DNA of 64,000 nt from Gammaproteobacteria bacterium (lineage in GTDB: Bacteria; Pseudomonadota; Gammaproteobacteria; Acidiferrobacterales; SZUA-150): positions 1-64,000 of the forward strand of contig JAOUOD010000002.1 in assembly GCA_029880545.1 (NCBI GenBank), given 5' to 3'. The notes beneath the pieces were generated by a model that saw only the letters and a program-made list of their open reading frames with translations, was not told the origin of the DNA and did not search any database. Position 1 is the stretch's first letter. The number at the start of each line of letters is the position of its first letter. A program made the translations under genes and the position numbers. This document shows positions 25,759 through 35,977 of the stretch, piece by piece.

Positions 25759-26007
25759 AGTCAGGTTTTTTCCGGTATGGCCTCCGGTATTGCCTGATTA
25801 TCGGCAAATCCCGGTCACAACTTGAACCAGCTCGTCACCGGGCCCCTGCCAGGCCTGCAGGGTGTTGTTGTCGGCAAATCACGGCGACTTCGACGCCCTG
25901 ACGCAATCTGAAATGTCGCAACCGCTAACTCGTATTATGTTTTATACTCATTACACTTTTGAATGATTATGAGTCCCATTACCAACAGCAATCATTAATG
26001 GTTTGTC
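25759..26007. other. Intergenic region between divergent motY-like and radical SAM genes
   Basis: No gene. Two similar short segments (CGGCAAATCCCGGTCAC near 25802 and CGGCAAATCACGGCGAC near 25873) repeat imperfectly. An AT-rich block at 25935-26000 probably holds promoters for both directions, but I cannot assign boxes. Confidence 0.4.
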
Positions 26008-27024
26008 GTGTTGTTATTTGTTCATGCTTCTATACAATGTGCGCATCCTGTAACCAACGATGTAACAGAATCCTGCAACGTGTCGCTTCCGGTTTACATC
26101 AATACCTTTGGTCAGCACCTGCAGAACCGCCATGGTGAACGGGTACACAAGATTGCGATTGATGCCGGAATGAGTTGCCCCAACCGCGATGGCAGCAAGG
26201 GCCATGGTGGTTGCAGCTTTTGCAATAACACATCATTCAGCCCCAATGGCAGACAGCCTGTCCCGCTGAGCCGGCAACTTGAAGCCGGCCGGCAGGTCAT
26301 ACGAAAGCGCACTGGCGCAAGAAAATACATTGCCTACTTCCAGGCCTATACCAATACCTACGCCGATATCGACTATCTGCGAACCCTGTATGACCAGGCG
26401 CTGGATGAAACAGACATCATCGGTCTTTCCGTAGGAACACGACCGGACTGCCTGCCGACCCCGGTCATCGATTTGCTGGCGCGCTACCGGGACCAGGGTT
26501 ACGAGGTATGGCTGGAACTCGGGCTGCAATCAAGTTTCGATGCAACACTAGATCGAATCAACCGGGGACATCATTTCGGAGAATACCGCAAGGCTGTTAC
26601 TGCCGCGCGGGCACGAGGCATACCGGTATGCACACACCTGATCATCGGTTTGCCCGGTGAAACCCGGTCGCATTACATGACCTCTCATCAACGCGTGCTG
26701 GATCTGGGGGTTGATGGGTTGAAGCTGCACCCGCTACACGTGGTCAAGGGCACACGCCTGGCCAACGAATGGCGACGGCAGCAATATCAGCCCTTGCTGC
26801 TTGAAGATTATATCCAGGTCGCGGCAGATATCATCGAACACACGCCCGCGGAGATCTGCTTTCATCGCATTACCGCCACGGCATCAAAACAGATTCTGCT
26901 GGCACCCGACTGGTGCAACCGGAAGTGGCGCGTGCTGAATGCCATAGAATCAGAACTGGCGCGGCGAGGCGGCAGCCAGGGATGCGGGATACAACAACAA
27001 AAACTGACGGTGAACTGCCCATGA
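26008..27024 (+). CDS. YhcC-like (TIGR01212) radical SAM protein
   Basis: The 338-residue protein has the unusual widely spaced Fe-S motif of this family (CPNRDGSKGHGGCSFC), then NTYADIDYLRTLYDQAL, the GLSVGTRPDCLP segment and IGLPGETRSHYM. Its substrate is not established. GTG 26008 is the first start; GTG 26080 would begin right at the family's conserved SLPVYINTFGQ, and neither has a good ribosome binding site. It overlaps ubiU by ATGA, suggesting a link with anaerobic ubiquinone synthesis or with shared low-oxygen expression. Confidence 0.85.
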   Translation: MLLFVHASIQCAHPVTNDVTESCNVSLPVYINTFGQHLQNRHGERVHKIAIDAGMSCPNRDGSKGHGGCSFCNNTSFSPNGRQPVPLSRQLEAGRQVIRKRTGARKYIAYFQAYTNTYADIDYLRTLYDQALDETDIIGLSVGTRPDCLPTPVIDLLARYRDQGYEVWLELGLQSSFDATLDRINRGHHFGEYRKAVTAARARGIPVCTHLIIGLPGETRSHYMTSHQRVLDLGVDGLKLHPLHVVKGTRLANEWRRQQYQPLLLEDYIQVAADIIEHTPAEICFHRITATASKQILLAPDWCNRKWRVLNAIESELARRGGSQGCGIQQQKLTVNCP

Positions 27025-28031
27025 CAACACAACGCATAGACCTGGTCTGCCCTGCCGGCAGCCTGCCGGCACTCAAGGCTGCCGTGGATAATGGTGCCAA
27101 CGCGGTCTACCTGGGGTTGCGCGATGGCACCAACGCACGCAACTTTCCCGGGCTTAACTTTGACGAAGCAACACTGAAAAAAGGCATACGATATGCGCAT
27201 GATGCCGGCGTCGAAGTACTCATGGCAATCAACACCTACCCGCGGCCACGGCAGTGGCAGACCTGGACCCGGGCCGTGGATATTGCTGCCGGCCAGGATA
27301 TCGACGCGCTGATCATGGCCGATACCGGGCTGATGCACTATGCATGCGAAACCCACCCGCACCTGCGCCTGCACCTGTCGGTACAGGGGTCTGCCACCAA
27401 TCACCAGGCCATTGAATACTACGCCCGTCATTTCAATATCAAGCGTGCAGTACTGCCGAGAGTGTTGTCACTGTCACAGGTACGGCGGGTGATTCAACAC
27501 ACCAACATCGAAATCGAGGTGTTCGGTTTCGGCAGCCTGTGTGTCATGGTCGAAGGCCGCTGCACCCTGTCTTCATATGTCACCGGAAAATCACCCAACT
27601 CCAACGGTGTATGCTCGCCTGCCGAAGCAGTACGCTGGGAGGAAACAACCAACGGCAGGCGGTCACGACTCAACGGTGTACTCATTGATGAATACAGCAA
27701 GGATGAAGCTGCCGGTTACCCGACCCTGTGCAAGGGTCGCTATCTCTGCGGTTCCGCGCCTTACCATGCCATGGAAGAACCCACCAACCTGAATGTGCTC
27801 GAAGTGTTGCCGGACCTGGTTGATGCCGGTGTCAGCGCCATCAAGGTAGAAGGACGCCAGCGCAGCCCGGCCTACGTGGCGCAAGTCACCGCGATTCTGC
27901 GACAGGCGCTTGACCATTGCCTGGCTAATCCCGGGTCCTACCGGGCGAAAGACAGCTGGCTGCACCAGCTGGATCGCATGGCAGAAGGCAGTCGTCATAC
28001 GCTTGGCGCCTTGCACCGACCCTGGCAATAA
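27021..28031 (+). CDS. ubiU: UbiU, oxygen-independent ubiquinone hydroxylation protein
   Basis: A U32-peptidase-family Fe-S protein that with UbiV hydroxylates ubiquinone precursors without O2, using prephenate as the oxygen donor in E. coli. The 336-residue chain starts at ATG 27021 with RIDLVCPAGSLPALKAAVDN. The 4Fe-4S Cys region is spread over GSLCVMVEGRCTLSSY, GVCSPAEAVRWE and GRYLCG. The end matches family length. The start overlaps the radical SAM gene and the stop is followed after 10 bases by ubiV with AGGAGG between. Confidence 0.95.
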   Translation: MTTQRIDLVCPAGSLPALKAAVDNGANAVYLGLRDGTNARNFPGLNFDEATLKKGIRYAHDAGVEVLMAINTYPRPRQWQTWTRAVDIAAGQDIDALIMADTGLMHYACETHPHLRLHLSVQGSATNHQAIEYYARHFNIKRAVLPRVLSLSQVRRVIQHTNIEIEVFGFGSLCVMVEGRCTLSSYVTGKSPNSNGVCSPAEAVRWEETTNGRRSRLNGVLIDEYSKDEAAGYPTLCKGRYLCGSAPYHAMEEPTNLNVLEVLPDLVDAGVSAIKVEGRQRSPAYVAQVTAILRQALDHCLANPGSYRAKDSWLHQLDRMAEGSRHTLGALHRPWQ

Positions 28032-28041
28032 GGAGGCCAAG

Positions 28042-28962
28042 ATGAAACTGGCATTGGGTCCAATACAGTATTTCTGGAAGAAACCTGAAGTGCAGGCGTT
28101 TTATGAGCAGGTAGCCAACCTGCCTGTTGACACTGTTTATCTCGGCGAGATTGTTTGCTCAAAACGACGGGAAATGCGACTGAACGACTGGCTGGATACA
28201 GCAGCCATGCTGGAAGCCGCCGGCAAACAGGTTGTACTGTCAACCATGGCGCTGATAGAAGCGGAATCCGAACTGCTGCAAATGAAAAATATCTGTCGAA
28301 ACGGCCGCTACCTCGTGGAAGCCAACGATATGGCAGCCGTCAACATGCTTGATGAATACTCACCATTTGTCGTCGGGCCGCATATCAATACCTACAACAG
28401 TTACACGCTCGCACAACTTGCTGCCAGCGGCGCCACGCGATGGATCATGCCGTTTGAAATGGACCGGGACAGCCTGGCAGACATTCATCAACACCGGCCT
28501 ACCGGCATGGAAACCGAGGTGTTCGTATTCGGGCGCCTGCCGCTGGCGTTGTCTGCACGCTGCTACACTGCCCGCGCGCACAACACCGGCAAGGATGATT
28601 GCGAATTTCGCTGTGGCGATTACGACAACGGCCTGATGATGAAAACGCGAGACCAGGAATCGTTTCTTTCCTTTAACGGCACACAGGTGCAGTCAGCCAA
28701 GACCTACTGCCTGTTTGATGACCTGGAATTCATGAAACAGCAAGGCGTTGACGCAATTCGTATCTCCCCGCAGCGAAAAGGAATGCCGGAAATCATCAAT
28801 ATCATCCGCCAGCTCCTGGACAATAACATGCGTCCGGGCGAAGCCATGGATGCATTGGAGGAATTCGTCGAATACGAGTTGTGTGACGGTTACTGGCATG
28901 GCCGACCCGGCATGGACCTGGCCGGGGACAGTCATGAGCTGAAAATTGCCGGGCAAGGCTGA
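28042..28962 (+). CDS. ubiV: UbiV, partner of UbiU in anaerobic ubiquinone synthesis
   Basis: A 306-residue U32-family protein forming the UbiU-UbiV heterodimer. Conserved parts: LALGPIQYFWKKPEV, VYLGEIVCSKRREM, FGRLPLALSARCYTAR and KDDCEFRCGDY, whose cysteines with the Cys in SAKTYCLFDD bind a 4Fe-4S cluster. A strong AAGGAGG precedes ATG 28042. It converges on ubiT 36 bases downstream. Confidence 0.95.
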   Translation: MKLALGPIQYFWKKPEVQAFYEQVANLPVDTVYLGEIVCSKRREMRLNDWLDTAAMLEAAGKQVVLSTMALIEAESELLQMKNICRNGRYLVEANDMAAVNMLDEYSPFVVGPHINTYNSYTLAQLAASGATRWIMPFEMDRDSLADIHQHRPTGMETEVFVFGRLPLALSARCYTARAHNTGKDDCEFRCGDYDNGLMMKTRDQESFLSFNGTQVQSAKTYCLFDDLEFMKQQGVDAIRISPQRKGMPEIINIIRQLLDNNMRPGEAMDALEEFVEYELCDGYWHGRPGMDLAGDSHELKIAGQG

Positions 28963-28998
28963 ACGACAATGAACCCCGGTTGCAGCGATGTATATTGT

Positions 28999-29634
28999 TC
29001 AGGCGTGCCGCAGGTTTTTCAGTCTCACCTCAAGGTTACGCCGCATCGCGCTGGTCCGGCGCAGACCGGACTCGACCAAATCCACGACAATACCAGGCAC
29101 CGGCCTCCCGGTGACATCACTGACATGGGCCTGCCAGTCAAACTCAAAGGCATCAAGCAGGTTTTTGAAATACAGGCCGGCCTCCGTGTCGCCCTCAAGA
29201 CACAGGCGGCGATTAAAGAACAAGGTATCCGGGTCTTCCTGGCGGGCAGCAAGGGCAATGAAGTCCTCGAACATGCCACTGATGCTGACATCCCAATGAT
29301 GCGAATCGCCACGCCTGGCCCTGCCTTCATCAAAAACAAAATACAGCGACATGCTCATATCGGTGATGTGTACACGAATAGTCCTGCCGTTGAGTTCACG
29401 CAGGGAGTCACGAATCTCCTGTCCCCGAACAAGATGGCTGAACAGCCTGGCGGTAATTTCATTATGGACAACAGCGGGAACCAGTCGTGCCGGTACTTCG
29501 AGAACCCTGATAACCTGTTTCAGCATGGCATAAGAACCTTGATCAAAATCAAGAGTGTACGGGACAAACTGTCGGATCATTTGATCCCGGTCAAAAAGCT
29601 GCAGGCAAATCATTAACCGAGATTCGTTTCCCAT
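28999..29634 (-). CDS. ubiT: UbiT, SCP2-domain accessory factor for anaerobic ubiquinone synthesis
   Basis: A lipid-carrier protein of the SCP2 sterol-binding fold, needed for O2-independent ubiquinone synthesis and thought to bind isoprenoid intermediates. The 211-residue chain has the family parts [31 protein letters not shown] and [20 protein letters not shown]. The start is ambiguous: ATG 29634 overlaps the divergent ubiD start by two bases, and ATG 29613 is an alternative. It faces ubiV and lies back to back with ubiD, completing the ubiTUV set. Confidence 0.9.
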   Translation of the reverse strand: MGNESRLMICLQLFDRDQMIRQFVPYTLDFDQGSYAMLKQVIRVLEVPARLVPAVVHNEITARLFSHLVRGQEIRDSLRELNGRTIRVHITDMSMSLYFVFDEGRARRGDSHHWDVSISGMFEDFIALAARQEDPDTLFFNRRLCLEGDTEAGLYFKNLLDAFEFDWQAHVSDVTGRPVPGIVVDLVESGLRRTSAMRRNLEVRLKNLRHA

Positions 29635-31099
29635 GGCCTTCGATAGTTTGCGAGACTTTATCAATTCACTGGAAACCCGCGGACAACTGAAGCGTATTCA
29701 TGTGCCTGTCAACCCACAGCTGGAGATGACCGAAATCAGTCAGCGTGTACTCAAGGCCCAGGGTCCCGCCCTGCTGTTCGAAAAACCCACGGGCTCTTCG
29801 ATCCCGGTATTGACCAACCTTTTCGGCACCACTGACCGCGTGGCCACGGCTATCGGCCGGAACTCGCTCAAGGAACTGCGCGAATTGGGCCGGATGCTGG
29901 CATTCATGAAACAGCCGGAACTGCCCAACGGCATGGCCGACGCACTTGGCAAAATTCCATCACTGAAAAAGCTGATCGACAGCAAGCCGAAACTGCTGGA
30001 TCACGCACCGTGCCTGGACTGCGGCACCGAAGCGGGTAACGTTGACTTGTCGACGCTGCCAATCATGACCCAGTGGCCGGAAGATGCCGGGCCGCTGATT
30101 ACCTTTGGCATGGTCATCACCCGCGGGCCAGACAAGGCCAGACAAAACATCGGCATCTACCGGCAACAGCTGATTGGTCGCAACAAGCTGATTATGCGCT
30201 GGCTGCATCACCGGGGAGGCGCTGGTGATTACCGCGACTGGCTGCAACGCTACCCGGACAAACCGTTCCCGCTAACCGTGGTAATCGGAGCTGATCCGGC
30301 AACAATAATTGCCGCGGTAACACCAATTCCCGACACCATTTCCGAATACCAGTTTGCCGGCCTGTTACGCGGCAGCCGGTCACGCGTGGTTCAGTGCCGA
30401 ACCAATGACCTGCAAGTACCGGCTTCGGCAGAGTTCGTACTGGAAGGCCACATCCATCCCGGCGAAGAGGCAGATGAAGGACCCTTTGGAGATCACACCG
30501 GATACTATAATAGTATACAACGGTTCCCGGTCTTTACCGTTGACCGCATCAGCCATCGCGAACAACCCGTTTATCACAGCACTTACATGGGACGCTCGCC
30601 ACACGATGAACCTTCAATCCTGGCGCAGGCATTGAATGAAGTATTCATTCCGCTGCTCCAGCACCAGTTCCCGGAGATCGTTGATTTCTACCTGCCGCCT
30701 GAAGCCTGCTCCTACCGGGTGGCCGTGGTCAGTATTCGCAAGGCCTATGCCGGACATGCACGGCGCATCATGTTTGGCATCTGGTCCTACCTGCGCCAGT
30801 TTACCTACACCAAGTTCGTCATTGTTGTTGATGACGATATCGATGCCCGTGACTGGCAACAGGTGATATGGGCCATTGCCACCCGGGTTGATCCGGCACG
30901 AGACAGCTTTACCGTTGAAAACACGCCTATCGATTATCTCGATTTTGCCAGCCCGCAACCGGGATTGGGGTCCAAGATGGGTATAGATGCTACCAACAAG
31001 TGGCCCGGAGAAAGCAGCCGCCAGTGGGGCAAACCCATCGTCATGGATGAAGCAACTCGACAGCGCGTTGACAACATCTGGAAAACACTCGGCCTGTAA
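29633..31099 (+). CDS. ubiD: UbiD, 4-hydroxy-3-polyprenylbenzoate decarboxylase
   Basis: Decarboxylates the prenylated benzoate in ubiquinone synthesis, using prenylated FMN supplied by UbiX (not in this window). The 488-residue length and segments [60 protein letters not shown] and the C-terminal [11 protein letters not shown] are typical. The active-site Glu/Arg region lies in [16 protein letters not shown] 29633 is divergent from ubiT with no spacer, so promoters must lie inside the opposing genes. Confidence 0.96.
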   Translation: MAFDSLRDFINSLETRGQLKRIHVPVNPQLEMTEISQRVLKAQGPALLFEKPTGSSIPVLTNLFGTTDRVATAIGRNSLKELRELGRMLAFMKQPELPNGMADALGKIPSLKKLIDSKPKLLDHAPCLDCGTEAGNVDLSTLPIMTQWPEDAGPLITFGMVITRGPDKARQNIGIYRQQLIGRNKLIMRWLHHRGGAGDYRDWLQRYPDKPFPLTVVIGADPATIIAAVTPIPDTISEYQFAGLLRGSRSRVVQCRTNDLQVPASAEFVLEGHIHPGEEADEGPFGDHTGYYNSIQRFPVFTVDRISHREQPVYHSTYMGRSPHDEPSILAQALNEVFIPLLQHQFPEIVDFYLPPEACSYRVAVVSIRKAYAGHARRIMFGIWSYLRQFTYTKFVIVVDDDIDARDWQQVIWAIATRVDPARDSFTVENTPIDYLDFASPQPGLGSKMGIDATNKWPGESSRQWGKPIVMDEATRQRVDNIWKTLGL

Positions 31100-31111
31100 G
31101 GAGATTTCTCA

Positions 31112-32572
31112 GTGCGCGTATTGCTTGTTTATTCCAACAGCCTGGGCGAATTGCTGGCGGCACCCCCAATCGGCCTGGCCTATGTTGCCACTGCCGTTCG
31201 CAATGCCGGTCACGATGTACGCTTCCTGGACTTGCTGATTAACAGTCAAGGCGAACAACTGCTGCGCAACCATATTGATGAATTCAAGCCGGACGCAGTC
31301 GGTATATCGGTCAGGAACATCGACAACCTTGTGCATCAGCGACTGACATCACATCTCAATGTACTGACTCGGCAGATTGCCATGATCAGGCAATGCAGCG
31401 ATGCACCGATTGTTCTTGGTGGGCCGGCCATTTCCATACTCGGCAAGGCGGCACTGGAGCACCTTGATGCGGATTTCTGTATTGTCGGCGAAGGCGAATA
31501 TTCCTTTCCCCGGCTGTTACAGTGCATGGAACAAAAAGCTGACTACAGGGACATCCCGGGCTTGTGTTATCGATTTGATGGCAACATCTATGACAACAAT
31601 CCGTCCACTCTGTCCCGGTTTGGCGCCTCCGGGCTGGAACAATGGATAGACTGGCAGGCTTACCAGCGCCGCGGTGCCACCTGGCCCATACAAAGCAAGC
31701 GCGGTTGCCCGCTTTCGTGCAGCTATTGCACCTACTCTGCCGTCGAAGGCTGCGGTATTCGCAAGCGCGATGCCAGGGACGTGGTCGATGAAATCGAACA
31801 CGTATCACGCACTATCAACCCGCGTTGTTTTGAATTTGTCGATTCCACGTTCAATCTGCCACCATCCCATGCGCAAGCCCTGTGCGAGGAAATACTGCGA
31901 CGCAACCTGCGGGTAAACCTGACCGCCATGGGCGTTAACCCGCTGGGCATCAGCCGGTCGCTGCTTGCATTGATGAAGCGCGCCGGTTTCAACTCGATGA
32001 TGATCACGCCCGAGAGCGCCAGTGATGTTGTCCTTGAAAAAATGAACAAGGGATTTGCCAGCGATGCGGTCTACCGCAGTGCCGAGCTTGCGCGTCAATC
32101 CGGTATCCCGAGCATGTGGTATTTCATGCTTGGGGCGCCCGGCGAAACCCGCGCCACCGTGAACGACACCATGACCTTTGTTGAACAAATGCTGCCGCAC
32201 AAAGGCTTTTTGTCCATGTTCACAACCGGTATCCGGGTGTTGCCCGGTACCGAGCTTGCAAAAAGCGCAGTGGATGAAGGATATTTCGAGGCTGATGAGA
32301 AATTCCAGCAGCCAGTGTTCTATTTCTCCCCGACCGTGTCCGAAGCCTGGATGCTTCGAAGGGTGTGCCAAACCATTGCCCGTCAACCCAACATCGTTCA
32401 TGCCGCCGAAGACAGCCACCCTGTCTCGCGCCGGATTACAGGTGGCGTTTACCGCCTGGCCAACAGTCTCGGCGCTGCGCCGCCCTACTGGCGGTTCCTG
32501 CCCCATGTGTTAAGAATACCGCCGCTGCCCAAACTCCGGGCACGGGCCGCGAGCCGGCAATCCGCTGGATAA
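31112..32572 (+). CDS. B12-binding-type radical SAM protein of unknown substrate
   Basis: The 486-residue protein has a B12-binding-like Rossmann domain (about 1-130, PPIGLAYVATAVRNAGHDV) without the histidine DxHxxG ligand motif. A radical SAM domain follows with CPLSCSYC inside SKRGCPLSCSYCTYSAVEG. It starts at GTG 31112 with TAAGGAGA nine bases before. Relatives act in methylation or rearrangement of lipids, pigments and cofactors. The gene follows ubiD by 12 bases and probably shares its transcript, so a quinone- or isoprenoid-related substrate is possible but unproven. Confidence 0.85.
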   Translation: MRVLLVYSNSLGELLAAPPIGLAYVATAVRNAGHDVRFLDLLINSQGEQLLRNHIDEFKPDAVGISVRNIDNLVHQRLTSHLNVLTRQIAMIRQCSDAPIVLGGPAISILGKAALEHLDADFCIVGEGEYSFPRLLQCMEQKADYRDIPGLCYRFDGNIYDNNPSTLSRFGASGLEQWIDWQAYQRRGATWPIQSKRGCPLSCSYCTYSAVEGCGIRKRDARDVVDEIEHVSRTINPRCFEFVDSTFNLPPSHAQALCEEILRRNLRVNLTAMGVNPLGISRSLLALMKRAGFNSMMITPESASDVVLEKMNKGFASDAVYRSAELARQSGIPSMWYFMLGAPGETRATVNDTMTFVEQMLPHKGFLSMFTTGIRVLPGTELAKSAVDEGYFEADEKFQQPVFYFSPTVSEAWMLRRVCQTIARQPNIVHAAEDSHPVSRRITGGVYRLANSLGAAPPYWRFLPHVLRIPPLPKLRARAASRQSAG

Positions 32573-32755
32573 ACCTGGGTATCGCCCCGCGCCCGGGCGA
32601 GCCCCGGATGCCCTTGACTGCCTTGGGCAGCCGTGCATAATACGCAGCCTGTAGCCTTACAAGTATTTGATTTTAAAAAAGTTTGATCAGATACCGACAG
32701 TGATTAACCAGTAACACCATTCAGCCCGCTCGGCATTAGGCACCAATACGACTCT

Positions 32756-34801
32756 ATGATTCATAAAATTCCCGCGCTGCTGCGCTTCCTGTTTTTCGTC
32801 TCCATTGGCTATATCGTCCTGTTCAGCGGTTTGCGCCTGGCATTCTGGCTGTATTTCAGCGACGCGGCTGACAATATTCCCGCCGATGTCATGCTCGAAT
32901 CATTTTATATCGGTTACAAGTTCGACCTGCGCCTGACCATGTTTGTCATAGCGCCGGCCTTGTTCCTGGGCTGGATCAAAACACTGAGCCCCACCTGGAA
33001 TGAAACCGCACGCAAGGGCTGGGCCATTTATTTCGGTATCGCCAGTCTTGCCCTTCTGGTGCATTACAGTCTGGACTGGGCCCATTTTGCCTACCTGCGC
33101 ACACGCATGGATGCCACCATCTTGCGCTTCCTGGCCGACTTTGAAACATCCATGCAAATGGCCTGGGAAACCTATCCTGTTATAAGTGGCACGCTGGCGT
33201 TGCTGGTGATTGCCGGCGCTGCCGGATGGCTGATTTACCGGCTATCCTGTTACACCGCACAGCATCCGGGCATGGAACTGCCGACAAAGAAGAAAAAAGC
33301 TGTCGTGGCCACGGTTGCAAGTTTTGTTTTCCTGGCCGGCTGTTACGGCAATCTTTCCTGGTACCCGCTACGCTGGAGCAATGCTTTTTTCAGTACTCAC
33401 CCGTTTGCATCATCCATCGCCCTGAACCCGGTGATCTATTACGGCGAAACGTTCAAGAACCAGAAGATCTCCTATACGGAAGAGTCAGTGCAGCAACATT
33501 ACGATGTCATGGCTGACTACCTGCAGCTTCCCAGTCCTGACAAGCCCGGCCTGGACTATCGCCGCCTGGTTACGCCGGTAAACCCGGTAGTCGCCATCAA
33601 TGGCAGGAAACCGAATGTTGTGCTGGTATTTCTTGAATCCTTTGCCGCCTATAAAACCGGTGTGTTTGGCAATACACTGAACCCGACTCCCAATTTTGAC
33701 CGGCTGGCCGCCGACGGCCTGATGTTCAAAAATCATTACGTTCCGCATAATGGCACGGCGCGCAATGTATTCGCCCTGCTTACCGGCCTGCCTGACATTG
33801 AAACCGAGGCCACGTCCTCGCGTAACCCGACAATCGTAAACCAGAACCTGATCCTGGATCAGTATGATGGTTACAAGAAGTTCTATTTCCTGGGCGGCAG
33901 CACCAACTGGGGCAACATACGTGGCGTGATATCGTCCAATATCGAAGACCTGACCATCTTCGAGGAAGGCAGCTACCGTGCGCCACGCGTCGACGCCTGG
34001 GGCATTTCCGATATTCACCTGTTCGAGGAAGCCGCAGACGTCCTGGACAAGCAGGACAAGCCTTTTGTCGCCGTGCTCCAGACATCCGGCAATCATCGAC
34101 CCTATAACATTACTGATGACAACAAGGGATTCAAATACGACGCGCAGGAGAGCAAGGTATTAAAAGCCAACGGTTTTGTATCCAACAAGGAATACAATTC
34201 GTTCCGCTTCATGGATCATTCCATCGGCTATTTTATTGAGCATGCCAGGAAGAAGAAATTTTTCAAAAATACAATATTTGTATTTTATGCGGATCACGGC
34301 CTGCTGGTCGGCAACCCGGGTGCGCACATGCCCAAAACCGAGCAGCCGCTGCACATCACCCGGCATCACATTCCGCTGCTTGTATACGCGCCACACCTGA
34401 TCACGGAACCAAAAACCATTACCAGGGTCACAAGCTCGCTTGATGTCATGACCAGCATTGCCAGTCTGGCCGGTATTACACACCTCAACACCACGCTGGG
34501 CCGAAACTTCTTCGACGACAAGTATGACGGTGAGCGTTATGCCTTTGCGCTGTGGCACAGTACACCGTTGCGTATCGGCGTCATTGGTGATCGCTATTAC
34601 TTCCGCATGTTTGCCGATGGCAGCGAGAAATCACTGTTTGACCTGCAATCGGAAGAACCGTTTGCCGACTTCAAGGACCAGTTCCCGGACAAGGCCAGGC
34701 GCATGGAAGAGATCACCTGGGCCATTTACGAATCCACCAAGTACATGCTTCGAAACAACGGCGCCAAGTACAAGGACAAGAACAACAAGGTGGTACGCTA
34801 G
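32756..34801 (+). CDS. LTA-synthase-type membrane sulfatase/phosphotransferase
   Basis: A 681-residue protein: five N-terminal membrane segments (about 10-215), then a periplasmic alkaline-phosphatase/sulfatase domain (about 285-620). The domain starts KPNVVLVFLESFAAYKTG, with the nucleophile Thr in HNGTARNVFALLTGLP and metal ligands in FVFYADHGLLVG and MPKTEQPLHITRHH. The family transfers glycerol phosphate or phosphoethanolamine to envelope glycans or lipids. The stop abuts the sialidase-fold gene (ATG directly after), indicating coupled translation. Confidence 0.9.
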   Translation: MIHKIPALLRFLFFVSIGYIVLFSGLRLAFWLYFSDAADNIPADVMLESFYIGYKFDLRLTMFVIAPALFLGWIKTLSPTWNETARKGWAIYFGIASLALLVHYSLDWAHFAYLRTRMDATILRFLADFETSMQMAWETYPVISGTLALLVIAGAAGWLIYRLSCYTAQHPGMELPTKKKKAVVATVASFVFLAGCYGNLSWYPLRWSNAFFSTHPFASSIALNPVIYYGETFKNQKISYTEESVQQHYDVMADYLQLPSPDKPGLDYRRLVTPVNPVVAINGRKPNVVLVFLESFAAYKTGVFGNTLNPTPNFDRLAADGLMFKNHYVPHNGTARNVFALLTGLPDIETEATSSRNPTIVNQNLILDQYDGYKKFYFLGGSTNWGNIRGVISSNIEDLTIFEEGSYRAPRVDAWGISDIHLFEEAADVLDKQDKPFVAVLQTSGNHRPYNITDDNKGFKYDAQESKVLKANGFVSNKEYNSFRFMDHSIGYFIEHARKKKFFKNTIFVFYADHGLLVGNPGAHMPKTEQPLHITRHHIPLLVYAPHLITEPKTITRVTSSLDVMTSIASLAGITHLNTTLGRNFFDDKYDGERYAFALWHSTPLRIGVIGDRYYFRMFADGSEKSLFDLQSEEPFADFKDQFPDKARRMEEITWAIYESTKYMLRNNGAKYKDKNNKVVR

Positions 34802-35977
34802 ATGACCCTCGCACACCGGATATTGATCGCCCTGGCAGCCATGGGCATCAGCTTTGGCGGCCTGTTCTCCCAAAGACTGGCTGAAGACCGCGAACTGAAA
34901 CCGGTCTTTGCGAAGGAAGAACTGTGTCGCACCGCCACGGCGGCTGACTCCGGCAGCGAACTGCCCGTCTACCGCAGTATCGACGTTCATCCTGCCGGCC
35001 TGACACGACAAACCCATGCCTCGGCACTGCTCGATATTGGCAACGGGGCACTGCTCGCCGCCTGGTACGGGGGTAGCTACGAGGGATCAAAGGATTCCGC
35101 CATTTACCTTGCCCGTTTCAGTCCCGAACAAAACAGGTGGTCTGAAGCCCGGGCCATCAGTGATCGCTTTCGCACCGGTGCTTCAGTATCCCGGTACATC
35201 AAGAAGGTTGGTAACCCGGTTATGATTAGAGACCGCGCTGGCAGCATTCACCTGTTTTATGTTTCCGTATCCCTGGGCGGCTGGTCCGGAAGCAGCATCA
35301 ATCATATCCAGTCCGGTGATTATGGAGAATCATGGAGTGTCGCGCGACGATTGATCAGTTCGCCATTTTTCAACCTCAGCACCCTGGTCAAGGGTCAGCC
35401 GCTGCTGCTGGAAAACGGCGTCATTGCCCTGCCCGTATACCACGAGTTGGCGGGAAAATTTGGTGAAATGCTGTATATCGATACCAGCCAAGGCGTGATC
35501 GACAAGCGTCGCATCAGCCAGGGACGCGCCAGCCTGCAGCCTTCGGTAGTGGCATTTAACGACAAGGATGCAGTTGCGCTGTTGCGCTACGCTGGCAAGG
35601 CCGAACCGCGTATCCAGTATTCCGGTACTGTCGATGGCGGGTTGAGCTGGAGCACCATGACAGCCACTGGCCTGCCCAATCCCAACGCGGCTGTCAGCGC
35701 CCTGTGCCTGGACAATAACGGTGTTTTGCTCGCGTTCAATAACAAAGAACACGGCCGCAACGACCTGTCTCTGGCTGCTTCTGACGACCGCGGCATACAC
35801 TGGAAAGTTCTGCACCAGGTTGAAAATGAAAGCAACGATTTAACAGAGCATCGCTTTTCCTATCCTCACCTGATTCGCGACAGTCTCGGCATGTACCATG
35901 TCAGCTACACCTGGAACAAAACCGTAATCAAGCATGTCAGCTTTAACCGGGCATGGCTGGAGTCAAAACTGAAATGA
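34802..35977 (+). CDS. Exported sialidase-fold (BNR-like) protein
   Basis: The 391-residue protein has an N-terminal signal or anchor (about 8-25, LIALAAMGISFGGLFS), then a six-bladed propeller resembling sialidases. Asp-box-like repeats are visible (SGDYGESWSVARR, GTVDGGLSWSTMT, ASDDRGIHWKVL). Catalytic residues of true sialidases are not all identifiable, so the sugar substrate is open. It starts directly after the sulfatase stop and overlaps the following membrane gene by ATGA. Confidence 0.85.
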   Translation: MTLAHRILIALAAMGISFGGLFSQRLAEDRELKPVFAKEELCRTATAADSGSELPVYRSIDVHPAGLTRQTHASALLDIGNGALLAAWYGGSYEGSKDSAIYLARFSPEQNRWSEARAISDRFRTGASVSRYIKKVGNPVMIRDRAGSIHLFYVSVSLGGWSGSSINHIQSGDYGESWSVARRLISSPFFNLSTLVKGQPLLLENGVIALPVYHELAGKFGEMLYIDTSQGVIDKRRISQGRASLQPSVVAFNDKDAVALLRYAGKAEPRIQYSGTVDGGLSWSTMTATGLPNPNAAVSALCLDNNGVLLAFNNKEHGRNDLSLAASDDRGIHWKVLHQVENESNDLTEHRFSYPHLIRDSLGMYHVSYTWNKTVIKHVSFNRAWLESKLK

